Shown piece by piece: positions 23,111-36,239 of a DNA stretch of 64,000 bases. The stretch lies in assembly GCA_947623455.1 (NCBI GenBank), contig OX392529.1, positions 60,035,186 through 60,099,185 on the forward strand, given 5' to 3'. The number at the start of each line of letters is the position of its first letter. Within the stretch, counting starts at the first letter, position 1. Under the pieces are notes generated by a model. It did no database searches, was not told where the DNA came from, and was given only the letters and a program-made list of their open reading frames with translations. Source of the DNA: Mimachlamys varia. Lineage: Eukaryota; Mollusca; Bivalvia; Pectinida; Pectinidae. The position numbers and the translations under genes were made by a program.

Positions 23111-24295
23111 GTAATAACACAACATACTCTCAAATCTAAAAAATAAGCCTGAATTCAAAACAGGCTGACTTGGAAAGTAAGGCTTGAATTGCTTGTAATT
23201 AAAAGTAATGAAATAGGAACCTCCACTAACAATCTGAACAGGTTTTACCAGGCTATCATCATATACAACTGTAGCAATATGAGAGGATAGGGAAATTGAG
23301 TAAATAATTCACTTATTTTTCATTCAGAACATTAACACGAGAAAATATACAATAAATGAATTACTGTGTAAAATATTCTGAAAATAAGGCAGCTTTAAAA
23401 TTGACTCTGGTATTCATTACTGAAATTAAAATAATCAGTAGTGTATTTTCAAGATTAAAGGGCATACAAAGTGGTATTGTATGGTAACAACATACATTTG
23501 TAGTTGTAAGCTTGTTTCTTTTCAATTCCTGTGTAACGGTACATACAGGTTTGAATATTAGACAAATACTGTTTAAACTAACTGATGTATACTCTAATAG
23601 TATGATTCATAATAAGTTCAAACCTTATTCTCTTAATTACATTCACAATAAAACCCGTAAAACTATTTAGCATCACAATAACATAGGCGACATTGCCTAT
23701 ATATATCAAAGCATTATTTCCACAGTGGTGCATATTGACAAAATTATACTTGACAAACTTATCAGTATATCAGTCTCCACTTCCTCGACAGAATCATCAT
23801 CAACAATCAAAACAAGCCTCAAACATTATACATGCGTCATACATTTTCCTTTTCAAAAGGTATATTACATAATACTTTACTTTAATCTTAGATTTAATAT
23901 CCAAACCACTTCTACCAATCCAGTGCTTGTTCACCTTTACACATTTACCTGTATGTAAATGGATGAGATGTCAGAAGTGGTTGAAAAATAACTAAAACAT
24001 CGCAAGAAGATTTTGTGAGCTTCCTGACAACCAAGTACTCTGAATGTGTGTACTATTTGTGTTTAAGAAATTGCCTGGCAAAATCTGTTTCTGTGTTTTT
24101 TATAAAGTACAATTTAGAACGTTACCTTAAATCTGATAAATTAGATATCAGGATGCTTACTTTGTATACAAAAACAACTGAAACAGCTTAACGATAATAT
24201 CGAGTGTTAAGTTATGCCTTCAATTCTTCTGACCAGCATATACAAAAGACACAACTGATCACTATTTCTAAATAATTCACAACTACTAACATCAA
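23111..24295. other. AT-rich sequence without a recognised gene
   Basis: Only short frames with no recognisable motif. Confidence 0.5.
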
Positions 24296-24299
24296 TCTC

Positions 24300-27200
24300 A
24301 CTACAGCTATGATTCTACCAACACTAGACACAGTGACTCAAAACCTACAGCTGTGATTCTGACAACACTAGACACAGTGACTCAAAACCTAGAGCTATGA
24401 TTCTACCAACACTAGACACAGTGACTCAAAACCTACAGCTATGATTCTACCAACACTAGACACAGTAACTCAAAACCTACAGCTGTGAGTCTGACAACAC
24501 TAGACACAGTAACTCAAAACCTACAGCTGTGATTCTAACAACACTAGACAAAGTGACTCAAAACCTACTGCTGTGAGTCTGACAACACTAGATACAGTGA
24601 CTCAAAACCTACAGCTGTGATTCTAACTACACTAGACAAAGTGACTCAAAACCTACTGCTATGATTCTGACAACCCTAGACACAGTGACTCAAAACCTAC
24701 AGCTGTGATTCTAACAACACTAGACAAAGTGAATCAAAACCTACTGCTATGATTCTGACAACCCTAGACACAGTGACTCAAAACCTACAGCTGTGATTCT
24801 GACAACACTAGACACAGTGACTCAAAACCTACAGCTGTGATTCTAACAACACTAGATAAAGTGACTCAAAACCTACAGCTGTGATTCTAACACTAGACAA
24901 AGTGACTCGAAACCTACTGCTATGATTCTGACAACCCTAGACAAAGTGACTCAAAACCTACAGCTGTGATTCTAACAACACTAGACACCGCGACTCAAAA
25001 CCTACAGCTGTGAGTCTGACAACACTAGACACAGTGACTCAAAACCTACAGCTGTGATTCTAACAACACTAGACAAAGTGACTCAAAACCTACTGCTATG
25101 ATTCTGACAACCCTAGACAAAGTGACTCAAAACCTACTGCTATGATTCTGACAACCCTAGACACAGTGACTCAAAACCTACAGCTGTGATTCTGACAACA
25201 CTAGACACAGTGACTCAAAACCTACAGCTGTGATTCTAACAACACTAGATAAAGTGACTCAAAACCTACAGCTGTGATTCTAACAACACTAGACAAAGTG
25301 ACTCGAAACCTACTGCTATGATTCTGACAACCCTAGACAAAGTGACTCAAAACCTACAGCTGTGATTCTAACAACACTAGACACCGCGACTCAAAACCTA
25401 CAGCTGTGAGTCTGACAACACTAGACACAGTGACTCAAAACCTACAGCTGTGATTCTAACAACACTAGACAAAGTGACTCAAAACCTACTGCTATGATTC
25501 TGACAACCCTAGACAAAGTGACTCAAAACCTACAGCTGTGATTCTAACAACACTAGACACCGTGACTCAAAACCTACAGCTGTGAGTCTGACAACACAAG
25601 ACACAGTAACTCAAAACCTACAGCTATGATTCTACCATCACTAGACATGGTGACTCAAAACCTACAGCTATGATTCTGACAACACTAGACACAGTGACTC
25701 AAAACCTACAGCTATGATTCTGACAACACTAGACACAGTGACTCAAAACCTACTGCTGTGATTCTAACAACACTAGACAAAGTGACTCAAAACCTACAGC
25801 TATGATTCTGACAACACTAGACAAAGTGACTCAAAACCTACAACTGTGATTCTAACAACACTAGACAAAGTGACTCAAAACCTACAGCTGTGATTCTGAC
25901 AACACTAGACACAGTGACTCAAAACCTACAACTGTGATTCTAACAACACTAGACAAAGTGACTCAAAACCTACAGCTATGATTCTGTCAACACTAGACAC
26001 AGTGACTCAAAACCTACAGCTATGATTCTAACAACACTAGACACAGTGACTCAAAACCTACAGCTATGATTCTGACAACACTAGACACAGTGACTCAAAA
26101 CCTACAGCTATGATTCTAACAACACTAGACACAGTGACTCAAAACCTACAGCTATGATTCTGACAACACTAGACACAGTGACTCAAAACCTACAGCTATG
26201 ATTCTAACAACACTAGACACAGTGACTCAAAACCTACAGCTATGATTCTGACAACACTAGACACCGTGACTCAAAACCTACAGCTGTGAGTCTGACAACA
26301 CTAGACACCGTGACTCAAAACCTACAGCTATGATTCTGACAACACTAGACACAGTGACTCAAAACCTACAGCTATGATTCTGACAACACTAGACAAAGTG
26401 ACTCAAAAGCTACAGCTGTGATTCTAACAACACTAGAAATGGTGACTCAAAACCTACAGCTATGATTCTGACAACACTAGACACCGTGACTCAAAACCTA
26501 CAGCTGTGAGTCTGACAACACTAGACACAGTGACTCAAAACCTACAGCTGTGAGTCTGACAACACTAGACACAGTGACTCAAAACCTACAGCTGTGATTC
26601 TAACAACACTAGACAAAGTGACTCAAAACCTACTGCTATGATTCTGACATACCTAGACAAAGTGACTCAAAACCTACAGCTGTGATTCTAACAACACTAG
26701 ACAAAGTGACTCAAAACCTACAGCTGTGATTCTGACAACACTAGACACAGTAACTCAAAACCTACAGCTGTGATTCTAACAACACTAGACACAGTGACTC
26801 AAAACCTACAGCTGTGAGTCTGACAACACAAGACACAGTAACTCAAAACCTACAGCTATGATTCTACCATCACTAGACATGGTGACTCAAAACCTACAAC
26901 TGTGATTCTAACAACACTAGACAAAGTGACTCAAAACCTACAGCTGTGATTCTGACAACACTAGACACAGCGACTCAAAACCTACTGCTGTGATTCTAAC
27001 AACACTAGACAAAGTGACTCTAAACCTACAGCTATGATTCTGACAACACTAGACAAAGTGACTCAAAACCTACAACTGTGATTCTAACAACACTAGACAA
27101 AGTGACTCAAAACCTACAGCTGTGATTCTGACAACACTAGACACAGCGACTCAAAACCTACAACTGTGATGCTAACAACACTAGACAAAGTGACTCTAAA

Positions 27201-30200
27201 CCTACAGCTGTGATTCTGACAACCCTAGACACAGTGACTCAAAACCTACAACTGTGATTCTAACAACACTAGACAAAGTGACTCAAAACCTACAGCTATG
27301 ATTCTGTCAACACTAGACACAGTGACTCAAAACCTACAGCTATGATTCTAACAACACTAGACAAAGTGACTCAAAACCTACAGCTATGATTCTGACAACA
27401 CTAGACACAGTGACTCAAAACCTACAGCTGTGATTCTGACAACACTAGACACAGTGACTCAAAACCTACAGCTGTGATTCTAACAACACTAGATAAAGTG
27501 ACTCAAAACCTACAGCTGTGATTCTAACACTAGACAAAGTGACTCGAAACCTACTGCTATGATTCTGACAACCCTAGACAAAGTGACTCAAAACCTACAG
27601 CTGTGATTCTAACAACACTAGACACCGCGACTCAAAACCTACAGCTGTGAGTCTGACAACACTAGACACAGTGACTCAAAACCTACAGCTGTGATTCTAA
27701 CAACACTAGACAAAGTGACTCAAAACCTACTGCTATGATTCTGACAACCCTAGACAAAGTGACTCAAAACCTACTGCTATGATTCTGACAACCCTAGACA
27801 CAGTGACTCAAAACCTACAGCTGTGATTCTGACAACACTAGACACAGTGACTCAAAACCTACAGCTGTGATTCTAACAACACTAGATAAAGTGACTCAAA
27901 ACCTACAGCTGTGATTCTAACAACACTAGACAAAGTGACTCGAAACCTACTGCTATGATTCTGACAACCCTAGACAAAGTGACTCAAAACCTACAGCTGT
28001 GATTCTAACAACACTAGACACCGCGACTCAAAACCTACAGCTGTGAGTCTGACAACACTAGACACAGTGACTCAAAACCTACAGCTGTGATTCTAACAAC
28101 ACTAGACAAAGTGACTCAAAACCTACTGCTATGATTCTGACAACCCTAGACAAAGTGACTCAAAACCTACAGCTGTGATTCTAACAACACTAGACACCGT
28201 GACTCAAAACCTACAGCTGTGAGTCTGACAACACAAGACACAGTAACTCAAAACCTACAGCTATGATTCTACCATCACTAGACATGGTGACTCAAAACCT
28301 ACAGCTATGATTCTGACAACACTAGACACAGTGACTCAAAACCTACAGCTATGATTCTGACAACACTAGACACAGTGACTCAAAACCTACTGCTGTGATT
28401 CTAACAACACTAGACAAAGTGACTCAAAACCTACAGCTATGATTCTGACAACACTAGACAAAGTGACTCAAAACCTACAACTGTGATTCTAACAACACTA
28501 GACAAAGTGACTCAAAACCTACAGCTGTGATTCTGACAACACTAGACACAGTGACTCAAAACCTACAACTGTGATTCTAACAACACTAGACAAAGTGACT
28601 CAAAACCTACAGCTATGATTCTGTCAACACTAGACACAGTGACTCAAAACCTACAGCTATGATTCTAACAACACTAGACACAGTGACTCAAAACCTACAG
28701 CTATGATTCTGACAACACTAGACACAGTGACTCAAAACCTACAGCTATGATTCTAACAACACTAGACACAGTGACTCAAAACCTACAGCTATGATTCTGA
28801 CAACACTAGACACAGTGACTCAAAACCTACAGCTATGATTCTAACAACACTAGACACAGTGACTCAAAACCTACAGCTATGATTCTGACAACACTAGACA
28901 CCGTGACTCAAAACCTACAGCTGTGAGTCTGACAACACTAGACACCGTGACTCAAAACCTACAGCTATGATTCTGACAACACTAGACACAGTGACTCAAA
29001 ACCTACAGCTATGATTCTGACAACACTAGACAAAGTGACTCAAAAGCTACAGCTGTGATTCTAACAACACTAGAAATGGTGACTCAAAACCTACAGCTAT
29101 GATTCTGACAACACTAGACACCGTGACTCAAAACCTACAGCTGTGAGTCTGACAACACTAGACACAGTGACTCAAAACCTACAGCTGTGAGTCTGACAAC
29201 ACTAGACACAGTGACTCAAAACCTACAGCTGTGATTCTAACAACACTAGACAAAGTGACTCAAAACCTACTGCTATGATTCTGACATACCTAGACAAAGT
29301 GACTCAAAACCTACAGCTGTGATTCTAACAACACTAGACAAAGTGACTCAAAACCTACAGCTGTGATTCTGACAACACTAGACACAGTAACTCAAAACCT
29401 ACAGCTGTGATTCTAACAACACTAGACACAGTGACTCAAAACCTACAGCTGTGAGTCTGACAACACAAGACACAGTAACTCAAAACCTACAGCTATGATT
29501 CTACCATCACTAGACATGGTGACTCAAAACCTACAACTGTGATTCTAACAACACTAGACAAAGTGACTCAAAACCTACAGCTGTGATTCTGACAACACTA
29601 GACACAGCGACTCAAAACCTACTGCTGTGATTCTAACAACACTAGACAAAGTGACTCTAAACCTACAGCTATGATTCTGACAACACTAGACAAAGTGACT
29701 CAAAACCTACAACTGTGATTCTAACAACACTAGACAAAGTGACTCAAAACCTACAGCTGTGATTCTGACAACACTAGACACAGCGACTCAAAACCTACAA
29801 CTGTGATGCTAACAACACTAGACAAAGTGACTCTAAACCTACAGCTGTGATTCTGACAACCCTAGACACAGTGACTCAAAACCTACAACTGTGATTCTAA
29901 CAACACTAGACAAAGTGACTCAAAACCTACAGCTATGATTCTGTCAACACTAGACACAGTGACTCAAAACCTACAGCTATGATTCTAACAACACTAGACA
30001 AAGTGACTCAAAACCTACAGCTATGATTCTGACAACACTAGACACAGTGACTCAAAACCTACAGCTGTGATTCTGACAACACTAGACACAGTGACTCAAA
30101 ACCTACAGCTGTGATTCTAACAACACTAGACACAGTGACTCAAAACCTACAGCTGTGATTCTAACAACACTAGACACAGTGACTCAAAACCTACAGCTGT

Positions 30201-30870
30201 GAGTCTGACAACACTATACATAGTGACTCAAAACCTACAGCTGTTGTTCTAACAACACTAGACACCGTGACTCAAAACCTACAGCTGTGAGTCTGACAAC
30301 ACTAGACACAGTGACTCAAAACCTACAGCTGTGATTCTAACAACACTAGACACAGTGACTCAAAACCTACTGCTGTGAGTCTGACAATACTAGACAAAGT
30401 AACTCAAAACCTACAGCTATGATTCTGACAACACTAGACAAAGTGACTCAAAACGTACAGCTATGATTCTGACAACACTAGACAAAGTGACTCAAAACCT
30501 ACTGCTGTGAGTCTGACAACACTAGACAAAGTGACTCAAAACCTACTGCTGTGAGTCTGACAACACTAGACAAAGTGACTCAAAACCTACAGCTGTGATT
30601 CTGACAACCCTAGACAAAGTGACTCAAAACCTACTGCTGTGAGTCTGACAACACTAGACAAAGTGACTCAAAACCTACAGCTGTGATTCTGACAACCCTA
30701 GACACAGTGACTCAAAACCTACAGCTGTGATTCTAACAACACTAGACACAGTGACTCAAAACCTACAGCTATGATTCTGACAACCCTAGACACAGTGACT
30801 CAAAACCTACAGCTATGATTCTGACAACACTAGACACAGTGACTCAAAACCTACAGCTGTGATTCTGACA
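24300..30870. repeat. Satellite, 44-bp unit, about 150 copies, with a 2,637-bp internal duplication
   Basis: The unit is AGTGACTCAAAACCTACAGC then TGTGATTCTGACAACACTAG then ACAC. Common variants are GAGTCTG, ATTCTAAC, ACCCTAG and ACAAAG. Rare markers recur exactly 2,637 bp apart: the 3-bp-deleted unit (24,881 and 27,518), the CATGG variant after TACCATCACTAGA (25,644 and 28,281; 26,876 and 29,513). The duplicated blocks are about 24,785-27,421 and 27,422-30,058. A smaller 396-bp (nine-unit) periodicity is marked by ACACCGCGACTC at 24,985 and 25,381. Nearly every unit contains TGACTCA, and many contain CAGCTG. Confidence 0.95.
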
Positions 30871-33800
30871 GTCACCCATCACACACAAAACTTCACACAA
30901 ATAGAGCCTATTCAGAGTACTGTTGTTATGTACCCAGACTGCCATGAGTCCTGCGTAAGAAGAACCATCCTCTGTGGTCTGATATACTAAAGCCATATAT
31001 ATACAGCCTTGGAGTTAATATACTTATTATACAATATTAATTTTGTGTGACCAGAAAAAAACACATCAGGATTATTAATATCATTCAAATGAAAGATAAT
31101 GTTTTCTAGTAGTGATACATCCCAAACATATACATTTAAGTTTTCTGATCTAGTCTTTTGATACAACACCCTATTTGTATAAGTATGTACTAACATTGTC
31201 ATACTTTCTGACAATACTAAAAGATGCCCCGATATTATCCGGCTAAATATGGCTATTATATTTGCTATAATGATGTGACCTTGTGGTGGCATGCCAGTGT
31301 CATTTGTTTGACCTGCCATAGAGCTTGTCACCATCCTTATGTTTGCTAATACAGTTATCCACATGTACTAAAGAAACGAAATGCTATAGACTGAAAGAGT
31401 GAGAAAACTTGCTCCATACATTACAGCACTGAATTAACCATTATGATTCATAAAAAAATACATTTCATTTCTTCCTGTAAATTATACAGTTTGGTTATTT
31501 CAATTCAAATGATTATTGCTATCCATTGTGAATATCAATTCATTTCTACTAATGTAAGTTAAGAGTATGGTAATTTTAACATAAATGAGTATTGCTACAT
31601 ATGTATATATTTCATGTTGGAATTGTCAGCTCCTCAGCCAAACTAGAGTTACAAGTAACTTCCCCGCTGTTTGTAATTTTTGGTCACATTCATATTTACC
31701 ATTCACTTTGATTCAGTTTTGTAACCCATTTACTTACTTGGTCACATATAGAGTGGCTTTCGGGCTCCATGTGAAGACTAGAGATTTGATATATAATTAT
31801 TAGTTTCACTAGTATGGTAAAAAAAACCTCTCAAGTTTAAAGAGTGGGAACATCTCTACAAACAGTATCTTTCACTTGATGAAAAGTGGGAAAATTACAT
31901 TGATCAACGATGGATATTCATGATTCAACATAAATATAAAGAGTCACTGACATTACAGCTTGGGTACATTATGACTCACAAAACATACACTGGCACTGTA
32001 AAACCTCAAACATTTCCACACAACTTTATGATTTATTCATTTTTGTTCTTTAATAAGGCACAATCCTCTCTGATTGTTTAACGGTGAGAAAGAACAGAAT
32101 GAGGCACTGTGAAAATGAGTTAGATTCTACAAAACGAGTAGATACCACAAACATGTTGGTTTGATTCTGCACAAGAATGCAGAATCTCAAAGTCACATAG
32201 CATTAAGTCAGAGACTTTCATTACAGCCATTTACGTGTAAAGACATTTCATAAACACAAATATAAAAACAATTCATCAATTCATGATAAAATACCTATAA
32301 AAAACTTAACAGTTGTAAAAGTAAGTATCAAAACTATTTGCCAAAAATCAGCATCTACCAAATAAAAACAATTCTGCATTCTTAACAAATATTTATCTGC
32401 TATGTATAAGAGTAAGTAAACAATATGATATAAAACACACACTTTGATATCATTGTTGAATTTTATTTATGTACCTAGGTACTACAATGTACAATTTTTA
32501 CTGAAATGTTTCTGAATAAAGTGTTTCCTATAAAAAACAAAGATCTGGCATAGACTATCCACATATATACACTACTGAAGATGGCCATGGAGGACCTTTC
32601 AATCACTTTGGAGGTCATCATCTGCTCCAAAAAATGTTTGATGAAAAGTAGAATTGGCTATACCATTAATATTTTAAACATTCTGGTTATTAACATCTGA
32701 AAACAAACACACCTACAATCCAATGAAACAGTTGTGTGTATCCTATTAAGCCGTGTGTTTGACACAATACAGAGTTGTGCTGTGACAGGAAGGTAAGGAC
32801 CAGGTAACAAACTTAAGGTCCACACACGCTTGGTACTAGTTCTCTATTTTATAGTATCACTTGGTACTAGTTCTCTATTTTATAGTATCACTTTAATATT
32901 TCTTCTATCACTATTTTTTTCTAACTTAAAAATCTTCCTTCTTATTGTGTAAAGCTGTAGGAACCTAGTTGATATTCTTGGGAGAAATCATGATTTGTTG
33001 TCATGAATCGTTTCAATTGTTTCTATTAAACAAATGTATCTATGAATGTTCCCAATCTTTATCAACAATCACAGGGATGAGGTCTTTGGGGGAAACAGAC
33101 TCAAATTCATCATTTTAAAAAAATCAATATTTTAATTACCACATCTATTTGTCTGAAATCTATATACACCTAAACTGTCATAACTAGGAATGAAGAATGA
33201 TGATTTTACTTTTAATGGATGTTTGCCAGCTCTGTTAAGACCAAGAGAGTTAGAAGTGTATTTTTTTCTATTGCAGAAAACACCAAGAACTTCAAAAGAT
33301 ATCTGTGATGGTATCTTAATTTGCTGGAGTGTGAACAGTGCTAGGGCCAGAATTTGTTCGGATACAGGATCAGTTCATGTAAACATAAACAAAGTCAACA
33401 TCCCTGAGCACAGTCCTGTCAATACACCAGGAATGAATATAAAATGATTAACGGGAAGAAGTTATCTTATACTACCAATATTAACATTACAGAGACCAAT
33501 CTTCAATACTGAAAACCATCACAAACTGTTAAGTATTTACCTTTAAAATATTCCATTTAAATAATTTAAACAATTAATCCCCCGTAATCATTTTTCTCCA
33601 ATTATTTTCATCCTTTAAATCCTTTCAATTACCAGCTAGGCTTGTACATTTTTTAATTCCTCACTGTAAACATGTTGTACTCCAAATCACTATCATAACA
33701 TAAATAGTCAATATGGTGGGTTGTTATAATATAAAGTCATTTTGGAAGAAGCCTCTGGTCGACCTTTTTATATAAAAAAAAAAAGATATGATTTTGCAGA

Positions 33801-34040
33801 TTGCAATGCAGGGCCTATCAAAAATGTCTAAACATTGTTGGACTGGATCTCCCTTATGAAATAATTGTAAACAGGAGCTAAAAATGTCTTTGTTTCATGT
33901 ACCTGGCTATTTTCTCTCTCAACATTATGCTTTATATTAATTGTCCACCCAAGTATAAAAGTACACTGGTCATGTCTGATCTGACCAGTTTTCCCACAGT
34001 ATTAACCAGTAAGCTTTGTGTATTATACATACCCGTTAAC
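30871..34040. other. AT-rich sequence without a recognised gene
   Basis: Frames at 30,987-31,364 (-), 31,585-31,803 (+) and 33,190-33,447 (+) are short and show no domain or supporting splice chain. A 31-bp direct duplication (CTTGGTACTAGTTCTCTATT plus TTATAGTATCA) is at 32,829-32,890. Confidence 0.5.
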
Positions 34041-34044
34041 CCTC

Positions 34045-34770
34045 CCTCATTACTAGGGAGACTCGCTCATTACGAGGGAGACTCCCTCATTACTAGGGAG
34101 ACTCTCTCATTACTAGGGAGACTCTCTCATTACTAGGGAGACTCTCTCATTACTAGGGAGACTCCCTCATTACTAGGGAGACTCTCTCATTACGAGGGAG
34201 ACTCCCTCATTACTAGGGAGACTCTCTCATTACTAGGGAGACTCCCTCATTACTAGGGAGACTCGCTCATTACTAGGGAGACTCGCTCATTACGAGGGAG
34301 ACTCCCTCATTACTAGGGAGACTCTCTCATTACGAGGGAGACTCGCTCATTACGAGGGAGACTCTCTCATTACGAGGGAGACTCTCTCATTACGAGGGAG
34401 ACTCGCTCATTACGAGGGAGACTCTCTCATTACGAGGGAGACTCGCTCATTACGAGGGAGACTCTCTCATTACGAGGGAGACTCTCTCATTACTAGGGAG
34501 ACTCTCTCATTACGAGGGAGACTCTCTCATTACGAGGGAGACTCCCTCATTACTAGGGAGACTTCCTCATTACGAGGGAGACTCGCTCATTACGAGGGAG
34601 ACTCCCTCATTACTATGGAGACTCCCTCATTACGAGGGAGACTCTCTCATTACGAGGGAGACTCTCTCATTACGAGGGAGACTCCCTCATTACCAGGGAG
34701 ACTCTCTCATTACTATGGAGACTCCCTCATTACCAGGGAGACTCGCTCATTACTAGGGAGACTCTCTCAT
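34045..34770. repeat. Minisatellite, 20-bp unit (GAGACTCTCTCATTACTAGG), about 36 copies
   Basis: Strictly 20-bp periodic. Units vary at CTCC/CTCT/CTCG and TACTAG/TACGAG. Where GAGGGAGACTCCCTC occurs it is a perfect 7-1-7 palindrome. Confidence 0.95.
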
Positions 34771-34774
34771 TTTC

Positions 34775-36235
34775 ACCAAAGTTTACCAATCTCCCACATG
34801 GTGTCACAAAGCTTATTGGTTAGTTTTTCGCGGAAATTATGTTGGATTACAGACAATGTCAGAATATATATATTCTCTTGGGTGAAGTTAGACAGAATTT
34901 ACAATATATCTTGTGTTGGCTGTGACACTTACACTGTAAGTTGGTTTTGGTAGTTGTGTGATGATTTAATAGTAAGTATAAATTACACTGCAACTGTCCA
35001 TAACCTTTAACCCACATATTAACACCTGAAGTAGTTGTACAATGGTAACATATTTGATCTAAACATTCAAATGTTTGTGGGTACTTTTGTTTGTGGTTAG
35101 ATGTATAATATAAAATGTTCGTGGGTATTTTGTTTGTGGTTTGAAGCCTTTTTTGTGTGGTATTCATGGATACCCTGAATTAACTAACAGTAGACATGTA
35201 TATCATTTGTGTTTGCTATCATACATTGTTTCTATTGTCAATACCATGATTGTTTATTCACTACCAACATTTGATGATATGCAGCATCTGGAAAATCAAG
35301 GTTAAGATTCCAATGTACTGTATTACAGAGCTGGCAAACCTTCCACATATACCTGAACACATATTTATGGATAACAGGGTTGTTTTACACCACTTCTCAT
35401 ATCACTTCAAGTTTAACATCAGCAAATAATACGGTCACTTCATTATTTACTCTTGTGTAGGATCGAAATATCATTACAATTAAAGCTCTTTCAAAGTCTT
35501 TCATTGATCACTTTCATATAAGTCTGTAGCCCTTTCTCTTAAAAAATATCTTCTTTCGAATTCCCTTTTAGCATTCATAAAACTACCATGACACAAGTGT
35601 GATATTTGCCTATCACTTGTTACTACATTAAGGTCCATGGTAAACAGACACGGAGAATAGGGACATGGTTATGATTGTATCATATTGATAAATGTTCTAA
35701 CATAATCTTCTACACATAACAGGATTACAGAGTGAACAGAGCAAATTATCCTTTACTGTGATCTTGCACTCCATCAGATTAACCTGTTATCATTATCTGT
35801 CTAAAATTACCAAATTATAAAACACCGAACTATATACTGATTTATCTTAAGTTATCCTAGCTTCGACATCATTATCTTAAAATTATCTACACAGGGGAAA
35901 AAAACACCTACAGATTATTTTCTTATAAATCTGTTAACTACTTCATTTCCTCAGGCATATGACTTATGAACGGAATCCCGAATTCACTGGCACAACTTCT
36001 GTCTGCTGTGAAATCCCCATCCTTGGTGGACCTCAAACTTCAGCCTGTCCTAGTGAGGGCTTTCCAATCTGTACTGAACTGTACCCTGTGATCCACATTG
36101 GTGTCACCTGCTCCCTTTACACTGCAGAACGCTGACCTTTCAGACTTCGACTGTTTTAGAGCTCCGGTGTAGGAAGTTCTGTAACATTTGTTAAGGCTGA
36201 CCCTTTGTTTAAGTTTACAACACTCAATGACATGC
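34775..36235. other. Mostly unrecognised sequence; one odd - strand reading frame at its end
   Basis: 34,775-35,930 holds nothing recognisable. At 35,938-36,294 the - strand has an open frame interrupted by a single TGA (36,040-36,042). After it the frame continues in protein-like sequence ending FGIPFISHMPEEMK before TAG. No domain was recognised. Confidence 0.4.
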
Positions 36236-36239
36236 AAGT

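Noticed and set aside
30987..31364. 125-codon - strand frame
   Set aside because: Low-complexity AT-rich sequence, no domain or flanking splice chain; length is within what chance allows here.
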